NCBI GenBank assembly: GCA_001972305.1
Contig: BDDD01001816.1
Coordinates: 124,001-188,000, forward strand
DNA length: 64,000 nt
Direction: 5' to 3'
Source: Cephalotus follicularis
Lineage: Eukaryota; Streptophyta; Magnoliopsida; Oxalidales; Cephalotaceae
The notes under the pieces are model-generated. The model did not search any database, had not been told where the DNA came from, and was given only the letters and a program-made list of their open reading frames with translations. A program made the translations under genes and the position numbers. Each line of letters starts with the position of its first letter. Positions within the stretch are counted from its first letter, which is position 1. Shown one piece after another: positions 11,881-25,426 of the stretch.

Positions 11881-12074
11881 TTTCGGATATGGATATGATT
11901 ATGATATGTTCAAAAATTGTTTAGAAAATCTATTTATGTTTTGAATTGTTTTGGAATAAAACAATATTTTGGCATAATAAAATACAGAGAAAAACTTACC
12001 TATGAGGTCTCATAGGCATGTTCTTTGGCACGGAGGACATGACACCTACCGTGGCGGTATGATCAGTCTACGGC

Positions 12075-12075
12075 G

Positions 12076-12116
<41 letters not shown>
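12075..12116 (+). repeat. (CT)n(AT)n microsatellite
   Basis: About 27 bases of CT followed by AT repeats, inside the inverted LTR A copy; the partner at 51,246-51,264 has only the AT part. Confidence 0.93.
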
Positions 12117-12815
12117 CCCAAGGGAAGGGTATGGATCTATTTGAGGCATATGAGTCGATTCTAGTTATTATCGGATTCGGATTTTGGGATTGATTGTGTA
12201 GTGTCGTACACGTCTTTCCGTTTCGCATGTTGGCCTCATGAACCCCTTGCACTTATATATATGTACATCGGATATCTGTTATGGAATTATGAAATCGGAT
12301 AAAGTTATGAATTTATGTTATTCGAAAATTTTAATATTATGCTATTCAGAAAGTTATGAAGATTTTATAATTGTTTTATTTAAATATTTTGCTTTACATT
12401 ATAAAAAATATTTAACTACGTTATTTTCTTATTTTAAAGTTCAAATACTTGTTTACCGTTTACTGTTGTATTTCCTTATCCATACTGAGGTTTGCTCAGT
12501 CGCATTTTTGTTTCCATGCGGCAGGTTTTCAGGAGTAACGGGAAATGCGTGATGAGAGTTGTCCACCCATGTATGCGGACTATCCAAGAGATTGGTCCGT
12601 TTGCATCATCAGTAGTGTTGTGGTCTTGTTTTGGCCAGTCTTTGATCAATACTATGTTTTATCGGATTATGGATTTTGGATCATGGTTTTTGGTTTATGT
12701 TTTCAGACTATGTTCATGTTTCAGTTATGATTATGTTTCAGACCACCACTTTCGTTTATGAATCAAGATTAGTTTTATGTTCTGTTTTGTTTAGTCATGT
12801 ATGGTGACCTGAATC

Positions 12816-12922
12816 AAAACAAACCGAAAATGGGCAGTCCACATACCCAAAAAAAATCGACAACCCTCACAAAACAGATCAAAAAGGTCCGAAAATTTTA
12901 TACAGAAAAACGGGGCATTACA
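12816..12922 (-). repeat. End of the 3' LTR of element A
   Basis: Nearly identical in the same orientation to 53,067-53,173 (AAACCGAAAATGGGCAGTCC onward, ending in GGGGCATTACA). The polypurine tract of A follows at 12,923. Only this short LTR end is in direct orientation; the rest of the expected LTR is replaced by the inverted copy to its left. Confidence 0.8.
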
Positions 12923-12958
12923 TCTCCACCACCTTAAAAGAAGATTTCGTCCCGAAAT
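12923..12958 (-). other. Polypurine tract and 3' end of element A internal region
   Basis: On the minus strand, AAGGTGGTGGAGA precedes the LTR start; the adjacent GACGAAATC stretch is typical of Gypsy 3' ends. Confidence 0.8.
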
Positions 12959-14508
12959 CAAAAACGACTACTAACCTGAATCAAACAGATTATCCCAACG
13001 GAACACACCATATCATATCAGCAAAAACCTCAAACAATATATAAAAGCAGTATGGATAACCATTAAAAACCATACTCTTAGGATTTCCTGAAAATGGGGC
13101 ATGTATTATCCGTTTATCGAACTCCATGCTACCTGATAAACCACAGTTTATATGTTTGGGGATCAACTCTCATATCTCCTCACAATCTATATGCTGGGGC
13201 TCAGCCCGCAACAGATTACATCACAACTAAATCCAATATACCATTTGCACATGAAGGACAATCTTTTCAATACTCTCAATGATGGCCTTGATCATATCCA
13301 ATAATATCATACGCATGCGAAAGATAATTATGTCAATGAATAATCAATTGAGTGCATTGTAACTCGTATAATCTCCCCAAAATTGGGCATGTAGTATTCG
13401 TTTATCGGACCTATGCTACCTGTAAGGAAAACACAATTTATATCCACACTCCTGAAGGAGGAACCAACAGTTACAAATGGGCTTAGCCCTCAGTAAACCA
13501 CAAATTAAATCCGAATTATCATTCCCATCTCTTAATTGTGAACTGATGAATATCCAATACATCAACACACATATCTCATAAGCACTGCCACATGTCGGCA
13601 GGTCGATAACTGAATAAACATATCTCTTAAGTTACCTCTTATACATAACAAGTCTCATAAATCTATACAGTTTAGTTTATAATCAAAAGGTACTCTTCAC
13701 AAGCCATATAAACAAAAGGCCATCTTTACAAAACATATAAACAAAGCCATATCCAAAATCATAAGTAATAAATGTGTGCAGAGGTGTAGCAGATATATAT
13801 AATATCGATCATGTGAGATGCATATCTAGCATAAAAAGATGTAAACAATGTCATATCATATCCATATAAGCCATAACACAATCTATCATCAGTAACTCCA
13901 CCATAAATCATCATCCAAAGCCTTTTGTCCCATATCAATCCATGACTATGGCATATCTATTACATATCATATCCGTTTATGGTCCATAACCGTTTACGAT
14001 CCATGTCCATTTACAATCTATATTCGTTTATGATTCATAGCCATTTAGCACTCCACTAGAAATCTCGAGGTAAACTCCATTTGTAGTTTACATCGAGTGG
14101 TTGACAAAATACCTATATTGTCCCGTACCAGCATATATAAGTAGTTAACTGTCCTAACAGTTCATTCACAATCTATTTCGAGCATCCTTGCAATGCCCAT
14201 CCCTTCGACAATAGTCCATCCGATCACTAACCATTCAATATTGACCCATTCGACCACCATATGATCAATAACGATCCATTCCATAACTGCCCATTCGATA
14301 ACGGGTCACGCGATCACTATCTGTTCAATAATGGCCCTTACGATCACTATCTATTCAATAAAGGTCCTTAACAATACGATGCGATCGATAACGATACACT
14401 AGCCATCCATACACTATCCATTCACAATGACCATTCATATTCTATCTTGATCAACCACTATTCGATATAGGAGCTATTCAGACAACACTTACACCTTTCG
14501 GCCCATTC
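12959..14508 (-). other. Internal region of element A, left part (non-coding, repeat-rich)
   Basis: No protein-like reading was recognised. A block containing GGGCATGTA, then CCGTTTATCG or TCGTTTATCG, then CATGCTACCTG or CTATGCTACCTG occurs at about 13,092 and again at 13,384, showing an old duplication of about 290 bases. From 13,965 to 14,050 short CGTTTATGATCCAT-like units repeat, and from 14,190 to 14,470 units built on CCATTCGATAAC and CGATCACTATCTATTCAATA repeat with much variation. Confidence 0.7.
14504..14508. repeat. Target site duplication of element B, left copy
   Basis: CATTC immediately left of B; the same five bases follow its right end at 50,109-50,113. Confidence 0.9.
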
Positions 14509-17211
14509 TGTAACACCCCCGAACTGTGGGAGCACTTACGGGTCATATAACATAACTTAACAAAAGATAACATAATTTAAAGCTTGACTTTATTAAAACA
14601 TGATGGTCTGAAACATAACTAAAGCTAAACATAGTCTAAAAGTTTAAATATAAACCAAAGTGTCATAAAAAGAAACAATCATATTGTTCATAAAACAGGT
14701 CGTAACATGACCATAAAACAAACTAAGCATAGTAGGATCAAACTCCTAGATGATCCTCAGACCTAAGGGAGACACCTCTCATCACACATTGCCCCAATGC
14801 TCCTAATAACCTGCTGCATGGAAACAAAAACGCAGCTGAGCAAACCTCAGTACAGATATAGAATGTACAAATAGTAAACGATAGTTTTAAAGCAGTAAGA
14901 TTTCAAAAGTTACTTCAAAACGGAAATCTTAAGCAATAATCAGTTTAAACATTCTTTATAAATGGCATCAGCATTTAGTATAAACGAAATCCATAACTTT
15001 CTAAACATATGCAAACCTTTCAAAACATAAGTTCTGTAGTGAGCATCATAACATATCACATATCAAAAACACATAGAAGCAAGGGATTTGTGACGTCCAC
15101 ATGCCAAATAGAATGAAGTGTAGGGACTACATAATCAATTCTCATAACATATCATATCATATCATATAACTAGGATCGATCCATACGCCCCTATCACAAA
15201 TCCTACTCAAGGATATCATGAACATAGAGGGACGTCGTAGACTAATCACACCGCTACGGAAGTATCATGTCCCCGTGCCAAGCCTGCGACATGCCTATGG
15301 TACGCCCCATCGGTGGGTACAAATAAACTCATTACTTCACCATTTCAAAAATATTGATTTGATCATAATCAATGTGAAACACATTAAGGTTCTTTGAAAC
15401 ATATCCATAAATTGTTATCAATCAATATAATTTCATATAACACATACTTTCATAATCGGAAATCAAGTCATTTATTTTCACAATAAAGAGTCGATTGTAT
15501 AACATTTCGTAAACATATCATAGCTGAATTATAAAGCCAGAAAATATTCACTTTCATAAAAATATCAAATTGACTTTATTTCGAAACATATCAAAATACG
15601 AAGTCTAACAGAGTTCATAAAATCGAAGGAATAAAACAAGGGACGAATATCCTTACATATTCATTAAAAACAAAAACTGAATTTAATTCAAATAATTCAG
15701 ATGTCCAAGAAGAGAGATATCCGTACCTTATGCGATCACAGAATAACTTACGAATTGATCGATATATTCTAACTGCACCTCGATAGCACAATATCTATAA
15801 GATATGAAATCATTCAAATAAGGACTTAAAACCAACTGCGGACACTAAAACACAATCATAATGGTGTTTCTGATTCAAAAGAAGGACAAACGGATAAGGA
15901 AACTTGAAAATAGAAATTTTCTGGACTAACCAGCTGACTGTTACAAAAGTCCAGTTGACTATGTAAGGGATGGCAGTCGACAGTCGACTGTGACAGGGGT
16001 CCAGTTGACTGTTCAAGATAAAGCAGTCGCCTGATCAACAGAACAGTTGACTACTCAAAGCAAAATAGTCGACTGTCCTGGGCGACAGAAAACAAAAAAT
16101 CTAACAATCCTATACAATTTTCTATCAGGACATGGATACCTCAATACCAGAGAACCATGACCATTTAAACAGACTTCTGTGCAATGTCTAAGAGTAGAAA
16201 GAACACTTAATTAAAATGGGGTATGTAGACAGTGGTTACATTTTAAAAAAAAAGGGAATTCTAACCCATTGTATACACATGTATATAACCAATTTGCAGT
16301 CAAATGCCACTTACTAATTACCAAAACCAGATTACACCCTGTTCAAGACGCTTAAAGGCTCATTAACAGACTCGGAAACCATGAAAGGACATAGAGTGGT
16401 AGGAATCAAAACGAAATTCTAACAGCCTATATACACATGCGATCGATTTCATAAAAAAACAGGACTAACCATCACAGCAAAGCGACAAAACTAACATGTA
16501 ATGGCGATACACAAATGTAGGAGTAATACAACAATTTTCCAAACTCAAAATGGCTGCTCAAAAGGAAAGAGGGAAAGAAAACACAAGAATTCTACAGTTT
16601 GTCTACGGAGTGTACAACATAACAAAACCATCAATAAACGAAATCATGGAGTACAAACCTGTTTTTTTTGATGAAGAACTTGCACGAAGGACAAAAAAAT
16701 TTCCCAAATCGCATGTCGGTGCGTCCAGGCGTAGAAAAAGAAAAATAGCATACAACAGTGGGCAATACCATACTTAAACAGAAAAAAGGAGACAAATTCG
16801 GCTGGGGTAAGGAAAGAAGGGAACACAATCTGATAGATAAGGAAGAGAGGAGGATCTTAGGGAATTTGAGAGGAAGGAGGAGAGATTTTGGGTGAGGGAG
16901 TTAAGAGAGGGAGAGATAAATGGGAGAGATGAGAGAGAGAGAGAGAGAGAGAAGGAAAATAAAATAAAAAGGATTTTGTTTATAAAAAAGTTTTAAAATA
17001 AAATTTAATAAAAAAACTAATTTATAAATAAAATAAAAATAAATAGAATAAACATAAACCTTACCAAAACACATACGCACACCAACATACCCAAAAGTCA
17101 AGGCTAGTATCAGTTAGTCCCAAACACGTAACCCAACATAAAGTAGACAGGCGACATAACAAAACATATTAAAAGTCCGAAAAAATACGCACAGACAAAC
17201 AGTATATTACA
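14509..17211 (-). repeat. 3' LTR of element B (2.7 kb)
   Basis: Runs from TGTAACACCCCCGAAC to TATATTACA. It aligns with 22,019-24,197 plus 49,435-50,108. At 15,945-16,080 it holds a cluster of AGTCGACTG-like palindromes, and a GA microsatellite at about 16,927-16,953. Confidence 0.93.
15945..16080. repeat. Cluster of CAGTCGACTG-like palindromes in B 3' LTR
   Basis: Six or seven exact or near copies of the ten-base palindrome in about 135 bases, some exact and others as CAGTTGACT or AGCTGACTG variants. The sister LTR has a longer, different set at 23,455-23,665. Confidence 0.85.
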
Positions 17212-17229
17212 TCCACCCCCGCTTAAAAG
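17212..17229 (-). other. Polypurine tract of element B
   Basis: On the minus strand, CTTTTAAGCGGGGGTGGA lies directly before the 3' LTR. Confidence 0.85.
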
Positions 17230-17244
17230 TATTTCGTCCCAAAA

Positions 17245-20200
17245 TCATAAACAAACACATACCTTAAACAAACAAGCGAGGGTATTCTTCTCGAATATGC
17301 TCCTCCAACTCCCATGTAGCATCACTCTCAGAATGGTTCCTCCATAAGACCTTGACAAAAGTAATGGTCTTACTTCTCGTGACCCGCTCATGTCGATCCA
17401 GAATAGCTTCAGCCTCCTCCTCACAGGATAAATCCTCACGAATCCTGTCCAAAGGATGGTGGACCACGTACATGGGGTGATACTGATAACCCCTCAACAT
17501 AGACAGATGGAACACATTATGGACATGTGCTAACTATGGAGGTAAAGGTAATTGATATGCCACTGCGCCAACCTTTTCGAGAACTTCAAAAGGTGCTATA
17601 ATCTGAGGACTCAACTTTCCCTTCAACCCAAACCACCGGACTCCTTTCCAAGGTGAAACCTTCATAAACACATGTTCACCTGCTCTAAACTCCAAGTCCC
17701 TCTGATGTCTATTTGCATAACTCTTCTATTGGGATTGAGCTGCCTTCAGTCTTTCCCTAGCTTGTCACTTTATCAGTAGTGATCTGGACTAGCTCGAGTC
17801 CTCAATAACTCTTTCTCCTACCTCATCCCAACACGTCAGAGATCGACAGTTCCCCCCATACAAAGCCTCAAACGGAGCCATCCGAATGCTAGCATGCCAA
17901 TTGTTACTGTGGGCAAACTCCACCAAGCTCAAATACTGATCCCAGTTTCCAGTTCACTCTAAAGCACAAGACCTTAGCATATCCTCTAAAGTCTGGATGG
18001 TCCTCTCTGGCTGCCCATCTTTCTGTGGATGGAAAGTTGTACTGTAACTGAGCCTCGTACCCCATGCCTTCTGAAATTCCTTCCAAAACCATGAAGTGAA
18101 ACGAGGGTCCCTATTCGAAACAATGGCTACAGGTGTCCTGTGAAGTCTCATAATCTCCTGCTGGAAAACCTCCACCAAACGGTCGACAGAGAAATCCTCT
18201 CGGATAGCCAAGAAGTGAGCCGATTTGGCTAATTGATCCACTACAACCCAAATAGCATTTTTTCTCCTGAAAGTTCTCAGCAAACCAGTAACAAAATCCA
18301 TCGAAATACTTTCCCATTTCCATACTGGACCCTCCAAGGGTTGTAACAATCCACTAGCTCGTTGGTGCTCAATCTTGACCTGCTGATAGACCAAACACCT
18401 CCCAACAAAATCGGCTACATCCCTCTTCATTCCCTTCCACCATAAATTGGTCTTCAAGTCTCTATACAGTTTTGTAGAACCAGGATGTATAGAAAATGGA
18501 GAACTGTGTGCCTCAGACAAAATGGCTTCTCTGATAGTAGGATCAGCCGGTACACACAACCGTCTACCCAGCCATATAACACCATGCTCATCCACGCAAA
18601 ATTCTGACTGCTTACCCTCCTCAATATTCTGGACTAAGGTCCATAACTCCCCATCATCACTTTGAGCTGCCTTAATCCGAGATATAAGAGTAGGTTCAAT
18701 GCTCATACCGGCCATATAACCTGCAGAATCCCAAACAAACAAATTCAAATCCAAATGCTCCATATCTGCTATCAACTGTGACTGAGTAAGCAAAGCCGCT
18801 ACACTCCTATAACTCTTTGTACTAAGAGCATCAGCTACCATGTTTGCTTTACTAGGGTTGTACTGAATATTTAGATCATAATCCTTCAGAAGCTCCAACC
18901 ATCTTCTCTGCCGCATGTTCAACTCCTTCTGAGTAAAAATATACTTGAGACTCTTATGATCGGTGAACATGTCATAGGTTTCTCTGTACAAATAATGCCT
19001 CCAGATTTTCAATACAAAAACAACTACTGCCAACTGAAGGTCATGTGTAGGGTAAGTCACTTCATAAGGCTTCAACTGTCTCAAAGCATAAGCTATCACA
19101 TGACTACGCTGCATCAATACACATCTCAAACCCTTCATGGAAGCATCACTATAAATTTGATATCCACCTGACCCAGACGAGAAACGAAGAATCGGTGCAG
19201 ACCATTCTTCAACTTCTCAAAGCTTGCCTCCTGTTCTTCATTCCATACAAACTTAGCTCATTTCCTCATAAGCTGAGTCAGTGGCAAGGCTATGGAGGAA
19301 AAGCCTTCCACAAACCGCCAATAGTAGCCAGCCAAACCCAAAAAGCTCATGACCTCCGTCATTGTGGTAGGTCTCAGCCATTTAATAATAGCCTCCAGCT
19401 TAGCAGAATCCACACTAATACCTTCCGCTGTAACCACATGGCCTAAGAATGCCACCTCTTCCAACCAGAACTCACATTTCGTAAACTGTGCATATAGTTG
19501 ATTCTTCCTCAAGATTCCCAACACTATACGAAGTTGATCTTCATGTTCCTCTTTCGACGTTAAGTACACAAGGATATCATTTATAAACACAATCACAAAC
19601 CGATCTAAGAACTCGTGAAATACCCAATTCATCAGATCCATGAAGACTGCCGGCGCATTCGTAAGTTTGAACGGCATCACCAGAAACTCATAATGCGCAT
19701 ACCGTATGCGAAAAGCAGTCTTTGGTACATATTCATCTTTTACCCGTAACTGATGATATCCACACCTCAAATTGATCTTAGAAAAATACCGTGCACCTTG
19801 GAGTTGATCAAATAGGTCATCAATCCTAGGCAAAGGGTATTTGTTCCTAATAGTAATCAGATTCAGATCTCTGTAGTCTATGCACAGCCTCATAGAACCG
19901 TCCTTCTTCTTCACAAACAGAATTGGAGTGCCCCACGGCGAAACACTTGGCTGGACAAAACCCCGATCTAACAACTCTTGCAACTGCTCCTTCAGTTCTT
20001 GCAACTCAAGCGGTGCCATCCTATATTTTGCTTCAGATATAGGTGCCGCACCATGAATGGGCTCGATGGTAAACTCCATTTCCTGTTACGGTGGCAATCC
20101 TGGTAACTCCTCTGGAAACACATATGAAAACTCTCTAACCACAAGATAATCCTCGAGACGGGGTACATCCTTAGAGACATCTTTCACAACAGTTAAGAAT

Positions 20201-20780
20201 CCCTCAGCGCCCTTCGCTACCAACGTCTGAGCCTTCAAAACTGAAATAATCTTCACATCCTTCTTCGGTCGTGAACCCTAATAAATAAAATCAGGTCGAT
20301 CCACATCTCAAAACAAAATCCTCCAAGCGTGGCAATCAATCGTAGCTCGATGGTGATCCAACCAGTCCATACCAAGAATCATATCAAAATCATGCATATC
20401 AATAGGGAGCAGATCCGCCTCACAGATTTTATCATAAAATGAAACAGGACAATCACATAAACACTCAGATATCATAACAGAAGGCCCCATAGGGATCGAA
20501 AGAACCAGAGCTGGATCCAAAGACTGAAAAGGCACCCCAAGATATCGACCAAAAGATCTCGCTACCACAGAGTGAGTCGATCCAGTATCATACAATACAT
20601 AAGCCTTACAATTACCAACAAAGATAAAACCGGAAACCGTACCTAGAGCATTGGCAGCCTGATGAGTCATCAAAGTGAAGACTCTGCCTCCCACATTGCA
20701 TTGCCCAGCATCAGTACCATTTTCTCTCCTTTCCATTGTGAGAGGATCAAGACAATCTTTCACAAAGTGACCCATCTGAC
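17245..20780 (-). pseudogene. Fossil pol of element B (protease to chromodomain)
   Basis: In minus-strand order: protease with YDTGSTHSVV and LGMDWLDHH (about 20,308-20,700); reverse transcriptase (about 19,258-20,079) with [26 protein letters not shown] and [11 protein letters not shown]; RNase H (about 18,750-19,140) with FTDHKSL and [10 protein letters not shown]; integrase (about 17,900-18,700) with the zinc-binding [11 protein letters not shown] segment and the core start SMDFVTGL; and a chromodomain at 17,245-17,515 with KVLWRNHSESDATWELEEHI. These would process the polyprotein, copy RNA to DNA and insert it; the chromodomain is thought to guide insertion to marked chromatin. Broken, with several breaks. 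Confidence 0.9.
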
Positions 20781-21860
20781 CATATATGAATCAGGCCCCA
20801 TTGGCCTTATAACGGGTTACCAATGGATGATATCTACCACAAGTATCACATCGGGCAATCTGAACATTGGGGTTACCCCCACCCGCAGCACCCTGAGCAT
20901 TCCTCTGATCAATACCTTGCTGGCGCTATTGTCCCCCTCCGTATTTCGATTGTGATCCTTCTTCTGTTGCTTACCATTTTGGCCCTTATTCCATGAACCG
21001 CATTGCCCCTTATTCTGCTGTCAAGAATCTTGATCATTCCTAACTCGTTTCTTGTTCCCCTCCTGGCGTGCTGCCTGGAAGTCCAATGTCTCCAATTCAA
21101 TGTTCTTCGCAACATTTGCGACCTCAGATACATCAGTAAACCTGGAATTCATCAGCTTACCCTTGAGCTGGTAATGCAACTTCCACTTAAACTTTTCAGC
21201 TTGCTCCAATGCCGACCCCGCCGTGAATCCAGCAAACACCTCCAATCTGGTGAATCGGGCTAAAAACTCGATGACTGATTCACCATCCTTCTGTCTTGTA
21301 TTGACAAACTCTTTTGCATAAGCCTCCTTATCAACAGTGGGAAAATACTGTTGATAGAAGTCTTCCCGGAACTAAGACCATGATAAAGCATCAACATAAC
21401 CTTCACCTTTAGCCAACCTCAACATCTTCCACCACTTTTGAGCTTCTCCTTCAAGCTTGTAAGCAGCCAACCTTACTTTCTGCTCATCGTCACATCCCAG
21501 CACATCAAAATTTTCTCCATGTGCGCAATCCAGTGTTCAGCTTCCACAGGTGTCAGGGCTAAACTAAAAGACTGCGGCCTCTATTTCTGGAACCGCTCAA
21601 GCCAAACATAAACAGGAGGGTCAGGCCTGTCCCTAGCTTCCATACTAGCCTAAACCTCAGCCGGTGCATTTTCCTCGGCCACTTGCTCCCTACGGCCTTG
21701 TCCCGAATTCTGTTGGTCCATTACACGATTTACCTCTTGAGCAACTGCCTAACGTACCAACTCTTCCACATAAGGCTCATTTCCGGCTTCTTCCCGAGCC
21801 TCGGCTGGTGCAGTTGTCTGAGGTGTGTTACTTGTGCGTACAATCTACGAAAAGATGTCA
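20760..21860 (-). pseudogene. Fossil gag of element B
   Basis: The N-terminal part starts near 21,860, just inside the primer site. The core is most readable at 21,021-21,245 (GSALEQAEKFKWKLHYQLKG and a following VANVAKNIE segment), which resembles the C-terminal gag region of Tekay-type chromoviruses. A cysteine-rich zinc-knuckle region follows at about 20,770-20,860 (CDTCGRYH, then GHFVKDC), directly before the protease. Broken, with several breaks. Confidence 0.75.
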
Positions 21861-22000
21861 AAACATGAAATATAAAAAAGAAACACAAAAGCCAAAACAG
21901 AAGACATATCAGAAAGACCATAATGAAATAGGCCTAACCCAAGTCTACCCAATCTCACAGGTCAAGCCTCGTTAGTTCTTGTAAGGAAAGAGAAACCTAT

Positions 22001-22012
22001 TCTTTGATACCA
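22001..22012 (-). other. Primer binding site of element B
   Basis: On the minus strand TGGTATCAAAGA, a variant of the iMet-type site, seven bases from the 5' LTR end at 22,019. Confidence 0.85.
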
Positions 22013-22018
22013 TAAGTT

Positions 22019-24197
22019 GTAACACCCCCGAACGATGGGAGCCCTTACAGGTCATTTAACATAACTTAACAAAACATAACATAATTTAAAGCTCAACTTT
22101 ATTAAAACGTGATGGTCTGAAACATAACTGATAGCATAACTGACGCTAAACATAGTCTGAAAGCTTAAACATAAACCAAAGTTCCATAAAGAGAAACCAT
22201 CATATTGTTCATAAAACAGGTCCTAACACGACCATAAAACAACATAAGCATAGTAGGATCAAACTCCTAGATGAACCTCACACCTAAGGGAGACACCTGT
22301 CATCACACATCGCCCCGATGCTTCTGATAACCTGCCGCATTGAAACAAAAACGCGGCTGAGCAAACATTAGTATAGATATAGAATGTAAAAATAGTAAAC
22401 GAAACTTTTAAAGCAGTAAGATTCCAAAAGTTACTTCAAAACGGAAATCTTAAGCAATAATCAGTTTAAACATTCTTTATAAATGACATCAGCATTTAGT
22501 ATAAACCAAATCCATAACTTTTGAACATATGCAAACCTTTCAAAACATAAGTTCCATACTGAGCATCATAACATATCACATATCAAAAACACATAGAAGC
22601 AAGGGATTCGCGATGTCCACATGCCAAATAGAAATGAATTGGACGACACTACACAATCAATTCTCATAACATATCGAATCATATCATATCATATAACTAC
22701 GATCAATCCATACGCCCCTATCACAAATCGTACTCAAGGATATCATAAACATAGAGGGACGTCGTACACTAATCACACCGCTATGGAAGTGTCATGTCCC
22801 CGTGCCAGGCCGACGACATGCATATGGTACGCCCTATAGGTGGGTACAAATAAACTCAGTAGTTCACCATTTCAAAAACATTGTTTTTATCATAATCAAT
22901 TTAAAACACATAAAGGTTCTTCGGAACATATCCATAAATAGTTATCAAACAATATAATTTCATATAACACATACTTTCATAATCGGAAATCAACTCATTA
23001 ATTTTCACAATAAAGAGACGATTGTATAATATGTCGTAAACATATCATAGCTGAATTATAAAGCCAGAAAATATTCACTCTCATCAAAATATCAAACTGA
23101 CTTTATTTCAAAACATATCAAAATACGAAGTCTAACAGAGTTCATAAAACTGAAGGGATAAAACAAGGAACGAATATCCATACATATTCACTAAAAACCA
23201 AAACTGAATTTATTTTAAATAATTCAGTTGTCCAAGAAGAGAGATATCCGTAACTTATGCGATCACAGAATAACTTACAAATTTACCAATAAATTTTAAC
23301 TGCACCTCGGTAGCACAATATTTATAAGATATGAAATTATTCAAATAAGGACTTAAAACCAACTGTGGACACTAAAACATAATCATAACGGTGTTTTCGA
23401 TTCAAAAGAAGGACAAACGGATAAGGAAACTTGAAAACAAGAATTTTTTGGACTAACCAGCCGACTGTTACAGAAATCCAGTTGACTATTTAATGGATGG
23501 CAGTCGACTGTACAGCATAGGTAGCCGACTACACAAACAGAACTGCAGCCATTCGACTATTATAGGGGTCCAGTCGACTGTGCAAGACAAAGTAGCCGCC
23601 TGATCAACAGAATAGCTGACAACTCAAAGCAAAAGAGTCGACTGTTCAATAAGGCAGCCGAATGTCCTGGGCGACAGAAAACAAAAAATCTAACAATCCT
23701 ATACAATTTTCTTTTAGGACCTGGATAACTCAATACCATAGAACCATGAACATTTTTAAACATACATCTGTGCAATGTCTAACAGTAGAAAGAACATAGA
23801 ATTAAAATGGGGTATGTAGACAGTGGTTACATTTATAAAAAAAATAAGGAATTCTAACCCATTGTATACACATGTATATAACCAATTTGCTATCAAATAC
23901 CACTTACTAATTACCAAAACCAGATTACAGCCAGTTCAAGACGCTTAAAGGATTATTAGCAGACCCCGAAACCATGACAGGACATAGAGTGGCAGGAATC
24001 AAAACGAAATTCTAACAGCCTATTTACACATACAACAAAACGGGACTAACTATCACACCAAAGAAATAGAACTAACTTGTAATGGCAATACACAACCGTA
24101 GGAGGAACACAATGATTTTCCAAATTTGAAACGGCTGCTCGCAAGGAAAAAGGGGAAAGAAAACACAAGAATTCTACAATTTGTCTACGGAGTGTAC
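22019..24197 (-). repeat. 5' LTR of element B, first part
   Basis: Matches 14,509-16,620 of the 3' LTR. It is interrupted at 24,197 by Copia element C and continues at 49,435. It holds a GTCGACT palindrome cluster at 23,455-23,665 that is longer than that of the sister LTR. Confidence 0.92.
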
Positions 24198-25389
24198 TGT
24201 TAGAGATGAAGTGTTGCGAGCCAGTGTCGAGCTAGTATTTACTTTATCTTGTATAAATGATTTATAAATTCCGTAGAGATGTTTATGTTTTATCAATGGC
24301 TATGAGTTCGTTTCATTATTACATGTTTTATTAATTGTAAATGAATGTCCTGGAATAAAGTTAGAGAACCAAGTTCATGATGAGATCATGATGTGAGAGT
24401 TGGATTCTCGTTATACTTTATTTTGAATCTTCCTCGTCATAGGATTGACACTCAGGGCATGATCAATTCGGATAGGCCAACACGTATTGGGATATCAGTA
24501 AGCAGAGGGCGACTGATCTCTCACTCACTCGCATGGATGATGCTATGACAACTACATGGGTGCTAATTTAATGAGTTAACTGAAGGTGACTGTTGATAAA
24601 ATATCTGCATGGAGTTTTACTTACATGTCAGACATAATTCTAGTTTTACAGCAGTGCATGTGGTCCTTGGACATGAGCAGTCACTGGATGTCTTGTGCAT
24701 ATGGTCTTGTGTTTTGATGATGCTTAAATACATATTCTATGAAGTGTATGCAGGCATTAGTTGGACATAGTACGCTTATGTATGGAGGCATGTGAACTGG
24801 CAACAATGAATCCATTGCTTCTAGTAAAAGAAGATTATGCTCAGGATGATTTTCGTTAGCGATTAAACGCCTGGCCCGGCTAGCCACGATATCAAGAGTG
24901 TGATATCATTGGTTGAATATTAGAGGGGCACCTCTAATATTATTTAGTCTAATGAAAGATAGTCACGAGGCTAAAGATTAAATTATTGGGGTCAGACATA
25001 ATCCATACCCTATATTTAATTAGATCATTGTCAATGGAGGGACTATAAGTCAATGCACCTGTAAATAGTGGTTCGCAAATGATTCATGTTACCTGGGGGT
25101 CGTTGTGCATTGTTAGATGTCGATGTCGACTAGTAGGATCCCTGAGATTAAATTGATAAACTAATCTTGGAAGAAAAGAATTAAAACATTTTTAATTCAA
25201 AATATTCGAGATAATATTTTTATGTGATAATAAATATTTAATCGAATAATTGTGAGTGTCACAATATTAATCCTACAACAAACGTAATAGTGAACCCATA
25301 GGGTCACACACAATACAGGTTAATATTTCCAACACGTCATGAGAGAAAAATAATTGGGATGTTATATCCTAAATTATATTTAACGAGAT

Positions 25390-25426
<37 letters not shown>

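Larger units (their letters stand above)
11560..12570 (+). repeat. Inverted partial copy of LTR A
   Basis: Read in reverse complement, this stretch matches about 50,745-51,730 of the A-family LTR: the block at 12,002-12,075 (CATAGGCATGTTCTTTGGCA onward) is the reverse complement of 51,274-51,345, and 12,480-12,540 mirrors 50,790-50,850. It stands next to a short piece of the same LTR in the opposite orientation (12,816-12,922). The arrangement suggests either an inversion within A's left LTR or a separate plus-strand copy joined to it. Confidence 0.75.
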
